From the NCBI GenBank assembly GCA_963922205.1, contig CAWUHX010000008.1, positions 1,521,282 to 1,585,281 on the forward strand: a DNA stretch of 64,000 nt, given 5' to 3'. Both the position numbers and the translations under genes were made by a program. Of the stretch, positions 21,861 to 34,046 are shown one piece after another (position 1 is the first letter of the stretch; each line of letters opens with the position of its first letter). The notes beneath the pieces are model-generated. The model was not told where the DNA came from. It saw only the letters and a list, made by a program, of their open reading frames with translations, and did not search any database. The DNA is from Romanomermis culicivorax (Eukaryota; Nematoda; Enoplea; Mermithida; Mermithidae).

Positions 21861-24800
21861 TCATTCTGAAACATAGGCAATGCTGAAACATACAAAATGG
21901 TGAAGTATACAATGATGATCCGTGGGCAGTGTCGAAGCATTGGCAGTGTTGAAGGTTAAGCTATGCTGAAGCATGTGCAATGCTGAAGCATATGCAATGC
22001 TGAAGCATATGCAATGCTGAGGCATATGCAATGCTAAAGCATATGCAATGCTGAAGAATACGCAATGCTGAAGCATATGCAATGCTGAAGCATGTGCAAT
22101 GCTGAAGTACATGCAATGCTGAAGCATATGCAATGCTGAAGCATATGCAATGCTGAAGCATATGCAATGCTGAAGCATATGCAATGCTGAAGCATATGCA
22201 ATGCTGAAGCATATGCAATGCTGAAGCATATGCAATGCTGAAGCATATGCAATGCTGAAGCATATGCAATGCTGAAGCATATGCAATGCTGAAGCATATG
22301 CAATGCTGAAGCATATGCAATGCTGAAGCATATGCAATGCTGAAGCATATGCAATGCTGAAGCATATGCAATGCTGAAGTATACAACGATAATCCGTCAG
22401 CAGTGTTGAAGGTTAAGCTATGCTGAAGCATATGCAATGCTGAAGCATATGCAATGCTGAAGCATATGCAATGCTGAAGCATATGCAATGCTGAAGCATA
22501 TGCAATGCTGAAGCATATGCAATGCTGAAGCATATGCAATGCTGAAGCATATGCAATGCTGAAGCATATGCAATGCTGAAGCATATGCAATGCTGAAGCA
22601 TATGCAATGCTGAAGCATATGCAATGCTGAAGCATATGCAATGCTGAAGCATATGCAATGCTGAAGAATACGCAATGCTGAAGCATATGCAATGCTGAAG
22701 CATGTGCAATGCTGAAGCATATGCAATGCTGAAGCATATGCAATGCTGAAGCATATGCAATGCTGAAGCATATGCAATGCTGAAGCATATGCAATGCTGA
22801 AGCATATGCAATGCTGAAGCATATGCAATGCTGAAGCATATGCAATGCTGAAGCATATGCAATGCTGAAGCATATGCAATGCTGAAGCATATGCAATGCT
22901 GAAGCATATGCAATGCTAAAGCATATGCAATGCTGAAGCATACGCAATGCTGAAGCATATGCAATGCTGAAGCATATGCAATGCTGAAGTACATGCAATG
23001 CTGAAGCATATGCAATGCTGAAGCATATGCAATGCTGAAGCATATGCAATGCTGAAGCATATGCAATGCTGAAGCATATGCAATGCTGAAGCATATGCAA
23101 TGCTGAAGCATATGCAATGCTGAAGCATATGCAATGCTGAAGCATATGCAATGCTGAAGCATATGCAATGCTGAAGCATATGCAATGCTGAAGCATATGC
23201 AATGCTGAAGCATATGCAATGCTGAAGCATATGCAATGCTGAAGCATATGCAATGCTGAAGCATATGCAATGCTGAAGCATATGCAATGCTGAAGCATAT
23301 GCAATGCTGAAGCATATGCAATGCTGAAGTATACAACGATAATCCGTCAGCAGTGTTGAAGGTTAAGCTATGCTGAAGCATATGCAATGCTGAAGCATAT
23401 GCAATGCTGAAGCATATGCAATGCTGAAGCATATGCAATGCTGAAGCATATGCAATGCTGAAGCATATGCAATGCTGAAGCATATGCAATGCTGAAGCAT
23501 ATGCAATGCTGAAGCATATGCAATGCTGAAGCATATGCAATGCTGAAGCATAGATGATGAAACATAGACAATGTTGAAATATGGGGCATGTGGAAGCACA
23601 TGGAAATCTGAAGCACAAACAAAGGTAACGTGTCAATAATAGCGATGTATCAGTAATATTGGAGCATAGACAGTGTTGGAAGGTGAGCTATGCTGATGCA
23701 TATGCAATGCTGAAGCATAGGTAATGATGGAGTACTGAGGCATAGTTCATGCTGAAACATAGGCAATGCTGAAACATACAAAATGGTGAAGTATACAATG
23801 ATGATCTGTGGGCAGTGTCGAAGCATTGGCAGTGTTGAAGGTTAAGCTATGCTGAAGCATGTGCAATGCTGAAGCATAGGTAATGATGGAGTACTGAGGC
23901 ATAGTTCATGCTGAAACATAGGCAATGCTGAAACATACAAAATGGTGAAGTATACAATGATGATCCATCAGCAGTGTGGAAGCATAGGCAGTGTTGAAGG
24001 TTAACCTATGCTGAAGCATATGCAATGCTGAAGCATATGCAATGCTGAAGCATATGCAATGCTGAAGCATATGCAATGCTGAAGCATATGCAATGCTGAA
24101 GCATATGCAATGCTGAAGCATATGCAATGCTGAAGCATATGCAATGTTGAAGCATATGCAATGCTGAAGCATAGATGATGAAACATAGACAATGTTGAAA
24201 TATGGGGCATGTGGAAGCACATGGAAATCTGAAGCACAAACAAAGGTAACGTGTCAATAATAGCGATGTATCAGTAATATTGGAGCATAGACAGTGTTGG
24301 AAGGTGAGCTATGCTGATGCATATGCAATGCTGAAGCATAGGTAATGATGGAGTACTGAGGCATAGTTCATGCTGAAACATAGGCAATGCTGAAACATAC
24401 AAAATGGTGAAGTATACAATGATGATCCATCAGCAGTGTGGAAGCATAGGCAGTGTTGAAGGTTAACCTATGCTGAAGCATATGCAATGCTGAAGCATAT
24501 GCAATGCTGAAGCATATGCAATGCTGAAGCATATGCAATGCTGAAGCATATGCAATGCTGAAGCATATGCAATGCTGAAGCATATGCAATGCTGAAGCAT
24601 ATGCAATGCTGAGGCATATGCAATGCTGAAGCATATGCAATGCTGAAGCATATGCAATGCTGAAGCATATGCAATGCTGAAGCATATGCAATGCTGAAGC
24701 ATATGCAATGCTGAAGCATATGCAATGCTGAAGCATATGCAATGCTGAAGCATAGATGATGAAACATAGACAATGTTGAAATATGGGGCATGTGGAAGCA

Positions 24801-27800
24801 CATGGAAATCTGAAGCACAAACAAAGGTAACGTATCAATAATAGCGATGTATCAGTAATGTTGGAGCATAGACAGTGTTGGAAGGTGAGCTATGCTGATG
24901 CATATGCAATGCTGAAGCATATGCAATGCTGAAGCATATGCAATGCTGAAGCATATGCAATGCTGAAGCATATGCAATGCTGAAGCATATGCAATGCTGA
25001 AGCATATGCAATGCTGAAGCATATGCAATGCTAAAGCATATGCAATGCTGAAGCATATGCAATGCTGAAGCATATGCAATGCTGAAGCATATGCAATGCT
25101 GAAGCATATGCAATGCTGAAGCATATGCAATGCTGAAGCATATGCAATGCTGAAGCATATGCAATGCTGAAGCATATGCAATGCTGAAGCATATGCAATG
25201 CTGAAGCATATGCAATGCTGAAGCATATGCAATGCTGAAGCATATGCAATGCTGAAGCATATGCAATGCTGAAGCATATGCAATGCTGAAGCATATGCAA
25301 TGCTGAAGCATATGCAATGCTGAAGCATATGCAATGCTGAAGTATACAACGATAATCCGTCAGCAGTGTTGAAGGTTAAGCTATGCTGAAGCATATGCAA
25401 TGCTGAAGCATATGCAATGCTGAAGCATATGCAATGCTGAAGCATATGCAATGCTGAAGCATATGCAATGCTGAAGCATATGCAATGCTGAAGCATATGC
25501 AATGCTGAAGCATATGCAATGCTGAAGCATATGCAATGCTGAAGCATATGCAATGCTGAAGCATAGATGATGAAACATAGACAATGTTGAAATATGGGGC
25601 ATGTGGAAGCACATGGAAATCTGAAGCACAAACAAAGGTAACGTGTCAATAATAGCGATGTATCAGTAATATTGGAGCATAGACAGTGTTGGAAGGTGAG
25701 CTATGCTGATGCATATGCAATGCTGAAGCATAGGTAATGATGGAGTACTGAGGCATAGTTCATGCTGAAACATAGGCAATGCTGAAACATACAAAATGGT
25801 GAAGTATACAATGATGATCTGTGGGCAGTGTCGAAGCATTGGCAGTGTTGAAGGTTAAGCTATGCTGAAGCATGTGCAATGCTGAAGCATAGGTAATGAT
25901 GGAGTACTGAGGCATAGTTCATGCTGAAACATAGGCAATGCTGAAACATACAAAATGGTGAAGTATACAATGATGATCCATCAGCAGTGTGGAAGCATAG
26001 GCAGTGTTGAAGGTTAACCTATGCTGAAGCATATGCAATGCTGAAGCATATGCAATGCTGAAGCATATGCAATGCTGAAGCATATGCAATGCTGAAGCAT
26101 ATGCAATGCTGAAGCATATGCAATGCTGAAGCATATGCAATGCTGAAGCATATGCAATGCTGAAGCATATGCAATGTTGAAGCATATGCAATGCTGAAGC
26201 ATAGATGATGAAACATAGACAATGTTGAAATATGGGGCATGTGGAAGCACATGGAAATCTGAAGCACAAACAAAGGTAACGTGTCAATAATAGCGATGTA
26301 TCAGTAATATTGGAGCATAGACAGTGTTGGAAGGTGAGCTATGCTGATGCATATGCAATGCTGAAGCATAGGTAATGATGGAGTACTGAGGCATAGTTCA
26401 TGCTGAAACATAGGCAATGCTGAAACATACAAAATGGTGAAGTATACAATGATGATCCATCAGCAGTGTGGAAGCATAGGCAGTGTTGAAGGTTAACCTA
26501 TGCTGAAGCATATGCAATGCTGAAGCATATGCAATGCTGAAGCATATGCAATGCTGAAGCATATGCAATGCTGAAGCATATGCAATGCTGAAGCATATGC
26601 AATGCTGAAGCATATGCAATGCTGAAGCATATGCAATGCTGAGGCATATGCAATGCTGAAGCATATGCAATGCTGAAGCATATGCAATGCTGAAGCATAT
26701 GCAATGCTGAAGCATATGCAATGCTGAAGCATATGCAATGCTGAAGCATATGCAATGCTGAAGCATATGCAATGCTGAAGCATAGATGATGAAACATAGA
26801 CAATGTTGAAATATGGGGCATGTGGAAGCACATGGAAATCTGAAGCACAAACAAAGGTAACGTATCAATAATAGCGATGTATCAGTAATGTTGGAGCATA
26901 GACAGTGTTGGAAGGTGAGCTATGCTGATGCATATGCAATGCTGAAGCATATGCAATGCTGAAGCATATGCAATGCTGAAGCATATGCAATGCTGAAGCA
27001 TATGCAATGCTGAAGCATATGCAATGCTGAAGCATATGCAATGCTGAAGCATATGCAATGCTAAAGCATATGCAATGCTGAAGCATATGCAATGCTGAAG
27101 CATATGCAATGCTGAAGCATATGCAATGCTGAAGCATATGCAATGCTGAAGCATATGCAATGCTGAAGCATATGCAATGCTGAAGCATATGCAATGCTGA
27201 AGCATATGCAATGCTGAAGCATAGATGATGAAACATAGACAATGTTGAAATATGGGGCATGTGGAAGCACATGGAAATCTGAAGCACAAACAAAGGTAAC
27301 GTATCAATAATAGCGATGTATCAGTAATGTTGGAGCATAGACAGTGTTGGAAGGTGAGCTATGCTGATGCATATGCAATGCTGAAGCATATGCAATGCTG
27401 AAGCATATGCAATGCTGAAGCATATGCAATGCTGAAGCATAGATGATGAAACATAGACAATGTTGAAATATGGGGCATGTGGAAGCACATGGAAATCTGA
27501 AGCACAAACAAAGGTAACGTATCAATAATAGCGATGTATCAGTAATGTTGGAGCATAGACAGTGTTGGAAGGTGAGCTATGCTGATGCATATGCAATGCT
27601 GAAGCATAGGTAATGATGGAGTACTGAGGCATAGTTCATGCTGAAACATAGGCAATGCTGAAACATACAAAATGGTGAAGTATACAATGATGATCTGTGG
27701 GCAGTGTCGAAGCATTGGCAGTGTTGAAGGTTAAGCTATGCTGAAGCATGTGCAGTGCTGAAGCATAGGTAATGATGGAGTACTGAGGCATAGTTCATGC

Positions 27801-28100
27801 TGAAACAAAGGCAATGCTGAAACATACAAAATGGTGAAGTATACAATGATGATCCGTGGGCAGTGTCGAAGCATTGGCAGTGTTGAAGGTTAAGCTATGC
27901 CGAAGCATATGCAATACTGATGCATAGACGATGAAACATATACAATGTTGAAGTATGGGGCATGTGGAAGCACATGGAAATCTGAAGTACAAACAGAGGT
28001 AACGTATCAATAATAGCGATGTATCAGTAATGTTGGAGCATAGACAGTGTTGGAAGGTGAGCTATGCTGATGCATATGCAATGCTGAAGCATAGGTTATG
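21861..28100. repeat. 17-bp satellite array with higher-order structure
   Basis: Main unit GAAGCATATGCAATGCT (17 bp), nearly identical over long runs, with an 8-bp palindrome GCATATGC in each unit. Spacer blocks interrupt the runs, such as GAAGTATACAACGATAATCC at about 22376, 23328 and 25341, and a longer spacer starting GATGATGAAACATAGACAAT from 23551 onward. Because 17 is not a multiple of 3 and the unit has no stop on the minus strand, all three minus frames stay open (up to 447 codons). The predicted 17-residue protein repeat is therefore an artefact. Confidence 0.95.
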
Positions 28101-28328
28101 ATGAACAATAATCACTGTTGGAACATAGATAACTCTATTTAATGTGCAGCTTATAAAATTAGGAGGTATTTTTTATACTTTTTAGCCACATTGAGTGAGA
28201 AAAACATTTAAAAACTTAGACCACACTTATGCGAATTGTGCAGATTAACCGTTAAAATACTGTATGGGATCTGCTGGACCCCACACCCCTTTTTTTGTGT
28301 TTTTGTTGCGAAAGCTGCATGGAAACAT

Positions 28329-28799
28329 TTATTTTAATGATAAAAACGTTAAATTGCATAGAAAACATTCACTAATCACATAATCACGGCAATAAGTGAT
28401 GGAATGATCACTGCAAATTGGTTTACGGCATTTTCAGCAGCATATTCTCGTTTTTCGGTCACTATTTCTGCCGCAGGGTTCACACCTTGTTCTTGCAATG
28501 GCATTACCTTCATATTCAGGAGCTGCTCTCACCATATTTATTTCTGAATATTGAGCATCGTCCAAATCATCTTCATTGAACTGTGCACCATCCGAATATT
28601 CCCTGTCTGATATTTCTGATTCTAGGCCTTGATTTGACCGAATTTTCGGCAAAATTTTTGCTGGCGTTTTGTCAAATAATGGAGGTAAAATAAATTTTTT
28701 GTCGTCATGCGATGAAACAGGTTCGGCTGGCGCATCTACCTCTGAATCATCTGAAATTGATAAATTAGCAAAAATTTCCTATACTTTTCGTTCGGGCAT
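28329..28799 (-). pseudogene. piggyBac-type transposase remnant lacking the catalytic core
   Basis: The minus-strand frame starts with ATG at 28797-28799. An acidic N-terminal region (SISDDSEVD.., QFNEDDLDD) runs straight into a Cys-rich C-terminal finger, RCEPCGRNSDRKTRICC..KCRKPICSDHS, ending at TAA 28329-28331. This acidic-start and cross-brace zinc-finger-end layout is typical of piggyBac transposases. The several-hundred-residue DDD nuclease domain that should lie between is missing. Two in-frame stops interrupt it, TAG at 28779-28781 and TGA at 28434-28436. A TTAA (piggyBac target) lies at 28245-28248, but the other terminus was not found. Probably an internally deleted, inactive copy. 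Confidence 0.55.
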
Positions 28800-28801
28800 T
28801 G

Positions 28802-29251
28802 TCAAAAAAATAAATCAACCTGAAAAGCAAAAAAAATGAATTTAAAAAAAAAAATTTCAAAAATACACCATGGTAGGTAATTCAATGCGATGAAAAGCAT
28901 TCTAATGAAAAATAGATGCACTTTTTGACTGCATTAGCCAAATTCCATGGAAAAATCTACCTCGGGCGCGAAAAATAAAAAAAAAAACGAAAAAAAAACC
29001 CAAAAAAAATTTGCAGAGAGCAAAAATTTCAATATTTTGATGCAATCTGTAGCTTCGCTTGAAGTGCAAAACCTTGCGAATCTAATAAAAAAACGACACT
29101 ATTTTTTATTGTGAAATGAATTTTTATTACATTTATTATGGCTATATATTTTTACTATATGAAAGTAATCAATTGGACTTCATCATTGTGGTCAGATTTA
29201 TGTTTGTGTCGTATTTTGTGTATAAATTTTTGAGCCTTTGCGCAAATATTC
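28802..29251. other. No gene recognised between piggyBac relic and block B
   Basis: A-rich with poly-A runs. At 29152-29200 CTATATGAAAGTAATCAATT resembles the GT31 upstream sequence at 29806, hinting at an older, decayed copy of the GT31 5' region. Confidence 0.35.
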
Positions 29252-29908
29252 ATTGGTCCATTTTGTCTCTTATTCTCTCATTTTTCTTATTTCTTAACCA
29301 CCATGTATATATGAATAAATTATGTTAATCGGCCAGCGTAATGGATACCTCAACTAGATTGTATGTGTGGGTCTACAATCGAGGATAAAGCTACTGACTA
29401 ACACAACAGTATCACCTTCCAATAGCAGTTGGCATTGTCGGAGCAAAATGAAAATAAGTCAGCAGATCATTAGGATTATTTAAAACATATTTGAATTCAT
29501 GAAATTTCAAAATTTCAAAATTTCAAAATTCCAAAATTTCAAAATTTCAAAAATTCAAAATTTCAAAATTTCGAAATTTCAAAATTTCGAAATTTCAAAA
29601 TTTCAAAATTTCAAAATTCGATATTTAGGAAAACTATAATTTGCATTTTCAAAATTTGAACTTTGTGATCAATTAAAATTTAAAAAAAAAACAATATAAT
29701 CAGTATAGTGCATCTACACCTTATTTCCACATCGGACACCTCTAAAAGTATAACTGAGAATAGAATCTTGCATCAAACTTATGCGAATTGTGCATCTTAG
29801 TTAATGCTATATGAAAGTAATTAATTCAATTTCAGTCTGGTCACCAACTCTCCAAAACTGGATTTTTGTTTACTGCAGAAAAATTTCTTTGTCCAAAAAA
29901 TTTTTCGC

Positions 29909-32014
29909 ATGGATCGCCGCATTCAACTGCACAGTTTTCGAATTGTATTTTTTACATTTATTTTCACAGTATTTATTCTACTATTACTTTTGTATTCGTT
30001 TTTTGGTTTTCATTTTCACTGCCAGCAAAAAAAGCGTGCTGTGTTTCATAACATTTTGGATGAAGAATTTTCAAACGATCACACCGAATCGTACGAATAT
30101 TGTTTCGAAAAGGCCAGAACTGCTGAACCCATTCCCGAGAAATGGATTGTCGAGCCGGAAGCATGCTCTAATGACGTGAATGCGGTTGTTATCGTCAAAT
30201 CGAGTACAGATCGTAACGAAAACAGGCGCATTATACGTAAAACGTGGGGCCGCAATGTCCAATTATCGAACACTGATGGCAAAAGGTAATTTGAAAAAAA
30301 ATATTAAAGCCGGGATTTACAGACTCATATCACATGTATATTTTGCAGGGTAATTTTCCAAACTATTTTCGTAATTGGAATCCCGAGCGTACAATCCGCA
30401 TCACCGATAAATCGCTACTTGCAAGCTGAAAATCAAAAGTTTAAGGATATATTACAAATTGATGTTCAAGATGGCTATATAGTTCATCATTTTTTACGCA
30501 AAACATTGAACGGATTACGATTCGTGGACAAATTCTGCCCAAATGCATCTATGATTTTGATCACCGATGACGATACTGTATTCGCTCCCTGGCTTCTATT
30601 CGGCCAAATTGCTCCTGTTGATGATATTATAAAGAACGCTAATCTATCCTTTTTTGGTGGAGTTCCTTTCTTAATGAACATCGTACCTCGACGATTGAGC
30701 GAAACGTCCCGAATTATGATGCCACGTGACAAATATCCATGTTATTCAACGCCAATGTACCTGCAAGCATTCGCCATGCTAATTTCACGGAAGTGAGCAT
30801 TGTTATCTCATGATATTACCCATCATACATCCACAAATGGGGGGGGGGGTAAATCCCTTACCTGAGACCCTGGCCAACCCCCTCCTGGCCCAAACCCCCT
30901 TGAACTTTTTTGAAGATGGCTGTTTTGATGATTTTTCTGCATATTTTGTATGAAAATCACCTAACCCCTGCTGTTGTAGTGTGTTTCCGCTGATTTTGCT
31001 ACACATTTGTCCTTTTTGTCGATTCATGCATAAGGCCCGCAAGTACCAAGTGGAGTGAGTGACGGACCATCGACAGTCATCTTACTGTAGTACATGTCAG
31101 TAGGTGTGCGTTTGGTCGCTCTCGTGCAATATATTGTTGTTTTTTTATATACTTACCATTGGTTCCCTTTTTATGCGTACTCAGCCTCCCAGGGCGCCCA
31201 GTCTTTTCTTGATGTATTTCTCGCAGCGGGTGGGAGTAATTGTTATCCTCGCCCCGTCTCATTTGTATAGTAAGTGTTTATATTATTGTGTCAGGTAAAA
31301 TCGGAGAAATTCTCCTTCATTCTTTCTTATCTCAATTGGGAAACAGGTCAAGGAATAAATCTTCCTTAATCTGTTGGGTAATTAGTGTCGGGTTTAAGTA
31401 CTTTAGTGAGTTAATCGCGTAAGCATGGGTGTTGGAAAAACGTGCATTAAGGACGAACCCTGGACTCCCACTCCTGCCCAATTCTCAAAACCCTGACCTA
31501 AATTCAAATGTTACACTGCCACCTGGACAAAAAGTTCAAGGACCCTCCGCCCTGAAAATTTCTTGCCATGCATGTCTCATCTCCATTATTTATATGGAAA
31601 AGTATTTGCCCAATAAACTTTACATCAAATAAAATTTTAGCTTATTTACACTTTTTCAGAACAATGAAGCAATTTCTAGAAGAAACAGAAAATTATTACT
31701 CATCCATTTTCCTCGATGATATCTATCTAAGTTGGTTGGCCTATCGATTGAATATAACATTCACCGAATTTCCAAAACAAGCGTACGACGGTTCGTGTTT
31801 GAACGACAATTCGATGAAAAGTCATGGTCAATACGAAATTCATTCGAAACACGACTCGATCGATGAAATCGCCATTTTTCATCAATGTGATGCGCCCAAA
31901 ATGCAAACAGATTTGTGGCGGAGATTGTGCCAATCTTTTGTTATCAATGATACAACAGTGCTGAAAATGCATGCTTTATATTGCGATATATGGATTGAAC
32001 AGATTTTAATGTGA
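29909..32014 (+). CDS. Glycosyltransferase family 31 (beta-1,3-galactosyltransferase-like), copy B
   Basis: Exons 29909-30285, 30349-30792 and 31660-32014 have the same lengths as copy A and encode 391 residues. The anchor, RRIIRKTWG, LITDDDTVF and FLDDIYLSWLA are all intact, and the differences from copy A are scattered substitutions (for example PEKWIVEPEACS against PEKWIVEPEGCS). Both copies being open with identical exon lengths points to maintained function or recent duplication. Intron 2 is 867 bp instead of 358 because a 544-bp solo LTR sits in it at 30972-31515. Splice sites are unaffected (GTGAGC..CTTTTTCAG). Probable Golgi type II enzyme; substrate unknown. Confidence 0.85.
30972..31515 (+). 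mobile_element. Solo LTR, family 1, copy 2, in GT31 intron (TSD CTGC)
   Basis: Starts TGTTGTAGTG and ends CAAATGTTACA, 544 bp, bounded by CTGC at 30968-30971 and 31516-31519. The paralogous intron of copy A lacks it, which gives a natural empty site. Confidence 0.85.
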
Positions 32015-32769
32015 TCTACACTATCACTCTTTGTATTTGAATATCTGTTGGAATATTTCAATATCTGGAATTTGTGAACAAAAATGTAAAAAATTCCCAA
32101 AAATTGTTGAAATTGAAGAAAAGTTGTTCAAATGTCGAGAAATAGCGTATCTTTTGCTAGTACTCCTATTTAGAAACCTGCCATTCTGACACGCAGATCC
32201 ATCAAAGTGGCTATACCATTTCACTTGTAAGTGGCTTTGCATTGACCTCCTGTCGAAGATTTCTTTGTATGTCCAAAAAACAGATTTTACAATACCAACA
32301 CATTGGATTCTGTCATCTAGATCAAAAACTAGTACTTTCTGAATGGTTGATATGGCCGACCAATGGGAATCTAGCACATTAATCAATCGATATTATGCTC
32401 CGCCCTTTTTTCACCATGAAATTTCCAGAAGCTCCACTTCCAACGCTTATACCTACTAGATGAAATGCTTGGGAGTAAATTATTCAGGTGAGGGCGCCCT
32501 TGGTCTTCATGTAATGTTTAACAAAGGTGCCAGATTTTTCTGTACAAAAAAATTACTTTCTACAGTGATATGGAAATTCGCACAATGTGTGGAGCATACT
32601 TTTTACAGCAAAGTGAAACTTTGGGCATAAAAACTGTGGTTGTACGTAAGACTTCTTTCCAGTGGTTACATGATCTCAGTAACATGATATTGGATAACTC
32701 CATCCCGTTCTAATACATCAACATGTGTATATGCTTTAACGTAGTACCTCTTATAGTTGAGTATATCTT

Positions 32770-33235
32770 ATATGCCTGGCCTATGTCATACATATTTTAT
32801 ATACGTTGATATGATATATATGTTGATATGCTATATATGTTAATATCTTACATATGTTGATATGTTATATATGTCGATATGTTATGTATGTTGATATTTT
32901 ATAAATGTTGATATGTTACATATGTTAATATGATATATATTCTAATATGTTATATAGGTATATGTTATATATGTATATGTTATATATGTCAATATGTTAT
33001 ACATGTTGATATGTTATATATGATGTATATGTTCATATGTTATACATGTTGATATGTTATACATGTTAATATGTTTTCTATGTTGATATCTTATATATGT
33101 TGATATGTTATATATGTTGATATGTTACATATGTTGATATGATATATATGTTGATATGTTAGATATGTTGATGTGTTATATATGTTGATATATTTTAGGT
33201 TTATACGTTATATTTGTTGATATGTTGTTATGAAA
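32770..33235. repeat. AT-rich 17-bp minisatellite (block B)
   Basis: Same unit family as 11280-12060 (GTTGATATGTTATATAT), shorter and with several indels. Confidence 0.8.
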
Positions 33236-33471
33236 CCATATCCATTATCATAGTATTTTGGTGGAGGTATTTAAAGTAATACGTATTGTTATATATAAAT
33301 CTATATTTTATTCATTTGTCTAGATTTCATTGAAAAATAAGCAAGTTATACACTTTCATATTTATTTATGTTTATAATCTGTTTGATTACTGTATTCTTC
33401 TAGACCATCTTTCCACATGATGTCTTTCTAGCGAGGATGGCATGTGTCTTATAACTAGTTCTTTTCAGGAA

Positions 33472-33770
33472 AAACAGCATTTGAAAAATGATTTGTCTCG
33501 TATGTACATCAACGACATCAATATAGATCATTAATTACCCTGGTCAAGGTAGGCAAGCTGTTTATTGTTTTGAAGACTAGTCTAAAACTTTTCTATTTTC
33601 TCATTGTTTTTTGGTTCAGGTTTAAAAGTGCCACGTTGTGTGTCGTTCACGCATGAAAAAAGACGTTTTTCTTTTTCAGTATGGCAAGGTTGTTTTTCAA
33701 GAATGCAATGGAAAGCAAGTGCTGTATGTATGAAGCGTATTTTGACCGGATTCCATAATTTACTGTATAG
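33472..33770 (+). pseudogene. Exon-like relic, block B copy
   Basis: Counterpart of 12295-12595 with the same splice-like borders and in-phase stops. Product unknown. Confidence 0.3.
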
Positions 33771-34046
33771 TGGTTTTTTTGTTCTTCTACTCAGAATTGA
33801 ACAGAAATGCAGGATCTAGAAAGCACTGTCCAGTCAGCATGTTCATCAATTTCATTGATTGGAAAAAGTCACAACATTTTTTTGATACCAACAAATTTCT
33901 GGGTTTCATTAAATTATGGAGTTTTGCCGAATAGGCTGAGTTTATATAGCATTTTAGTCTAGATCTAAATCACCCCGCTTTTTCCTTGACAATACTCACT
34001 TTTGTTAGGAAAGTTGAATTCCAGAAAAAACACATTCTAGTGGAGT

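Noticed and set aside
21961-23636. Very long minus-strand ORFs (447 and 407 codons) with a 17-residue protein repeat
   Set aside because: The DNA unit is 17 bp with no stop on that strand, so all three frames stay open. This is a satellite artefact.
21861-28100. CRISPR-like regular repeats
   Set aside because: Units abut with no unique spacers, and the context is eukaryotic.
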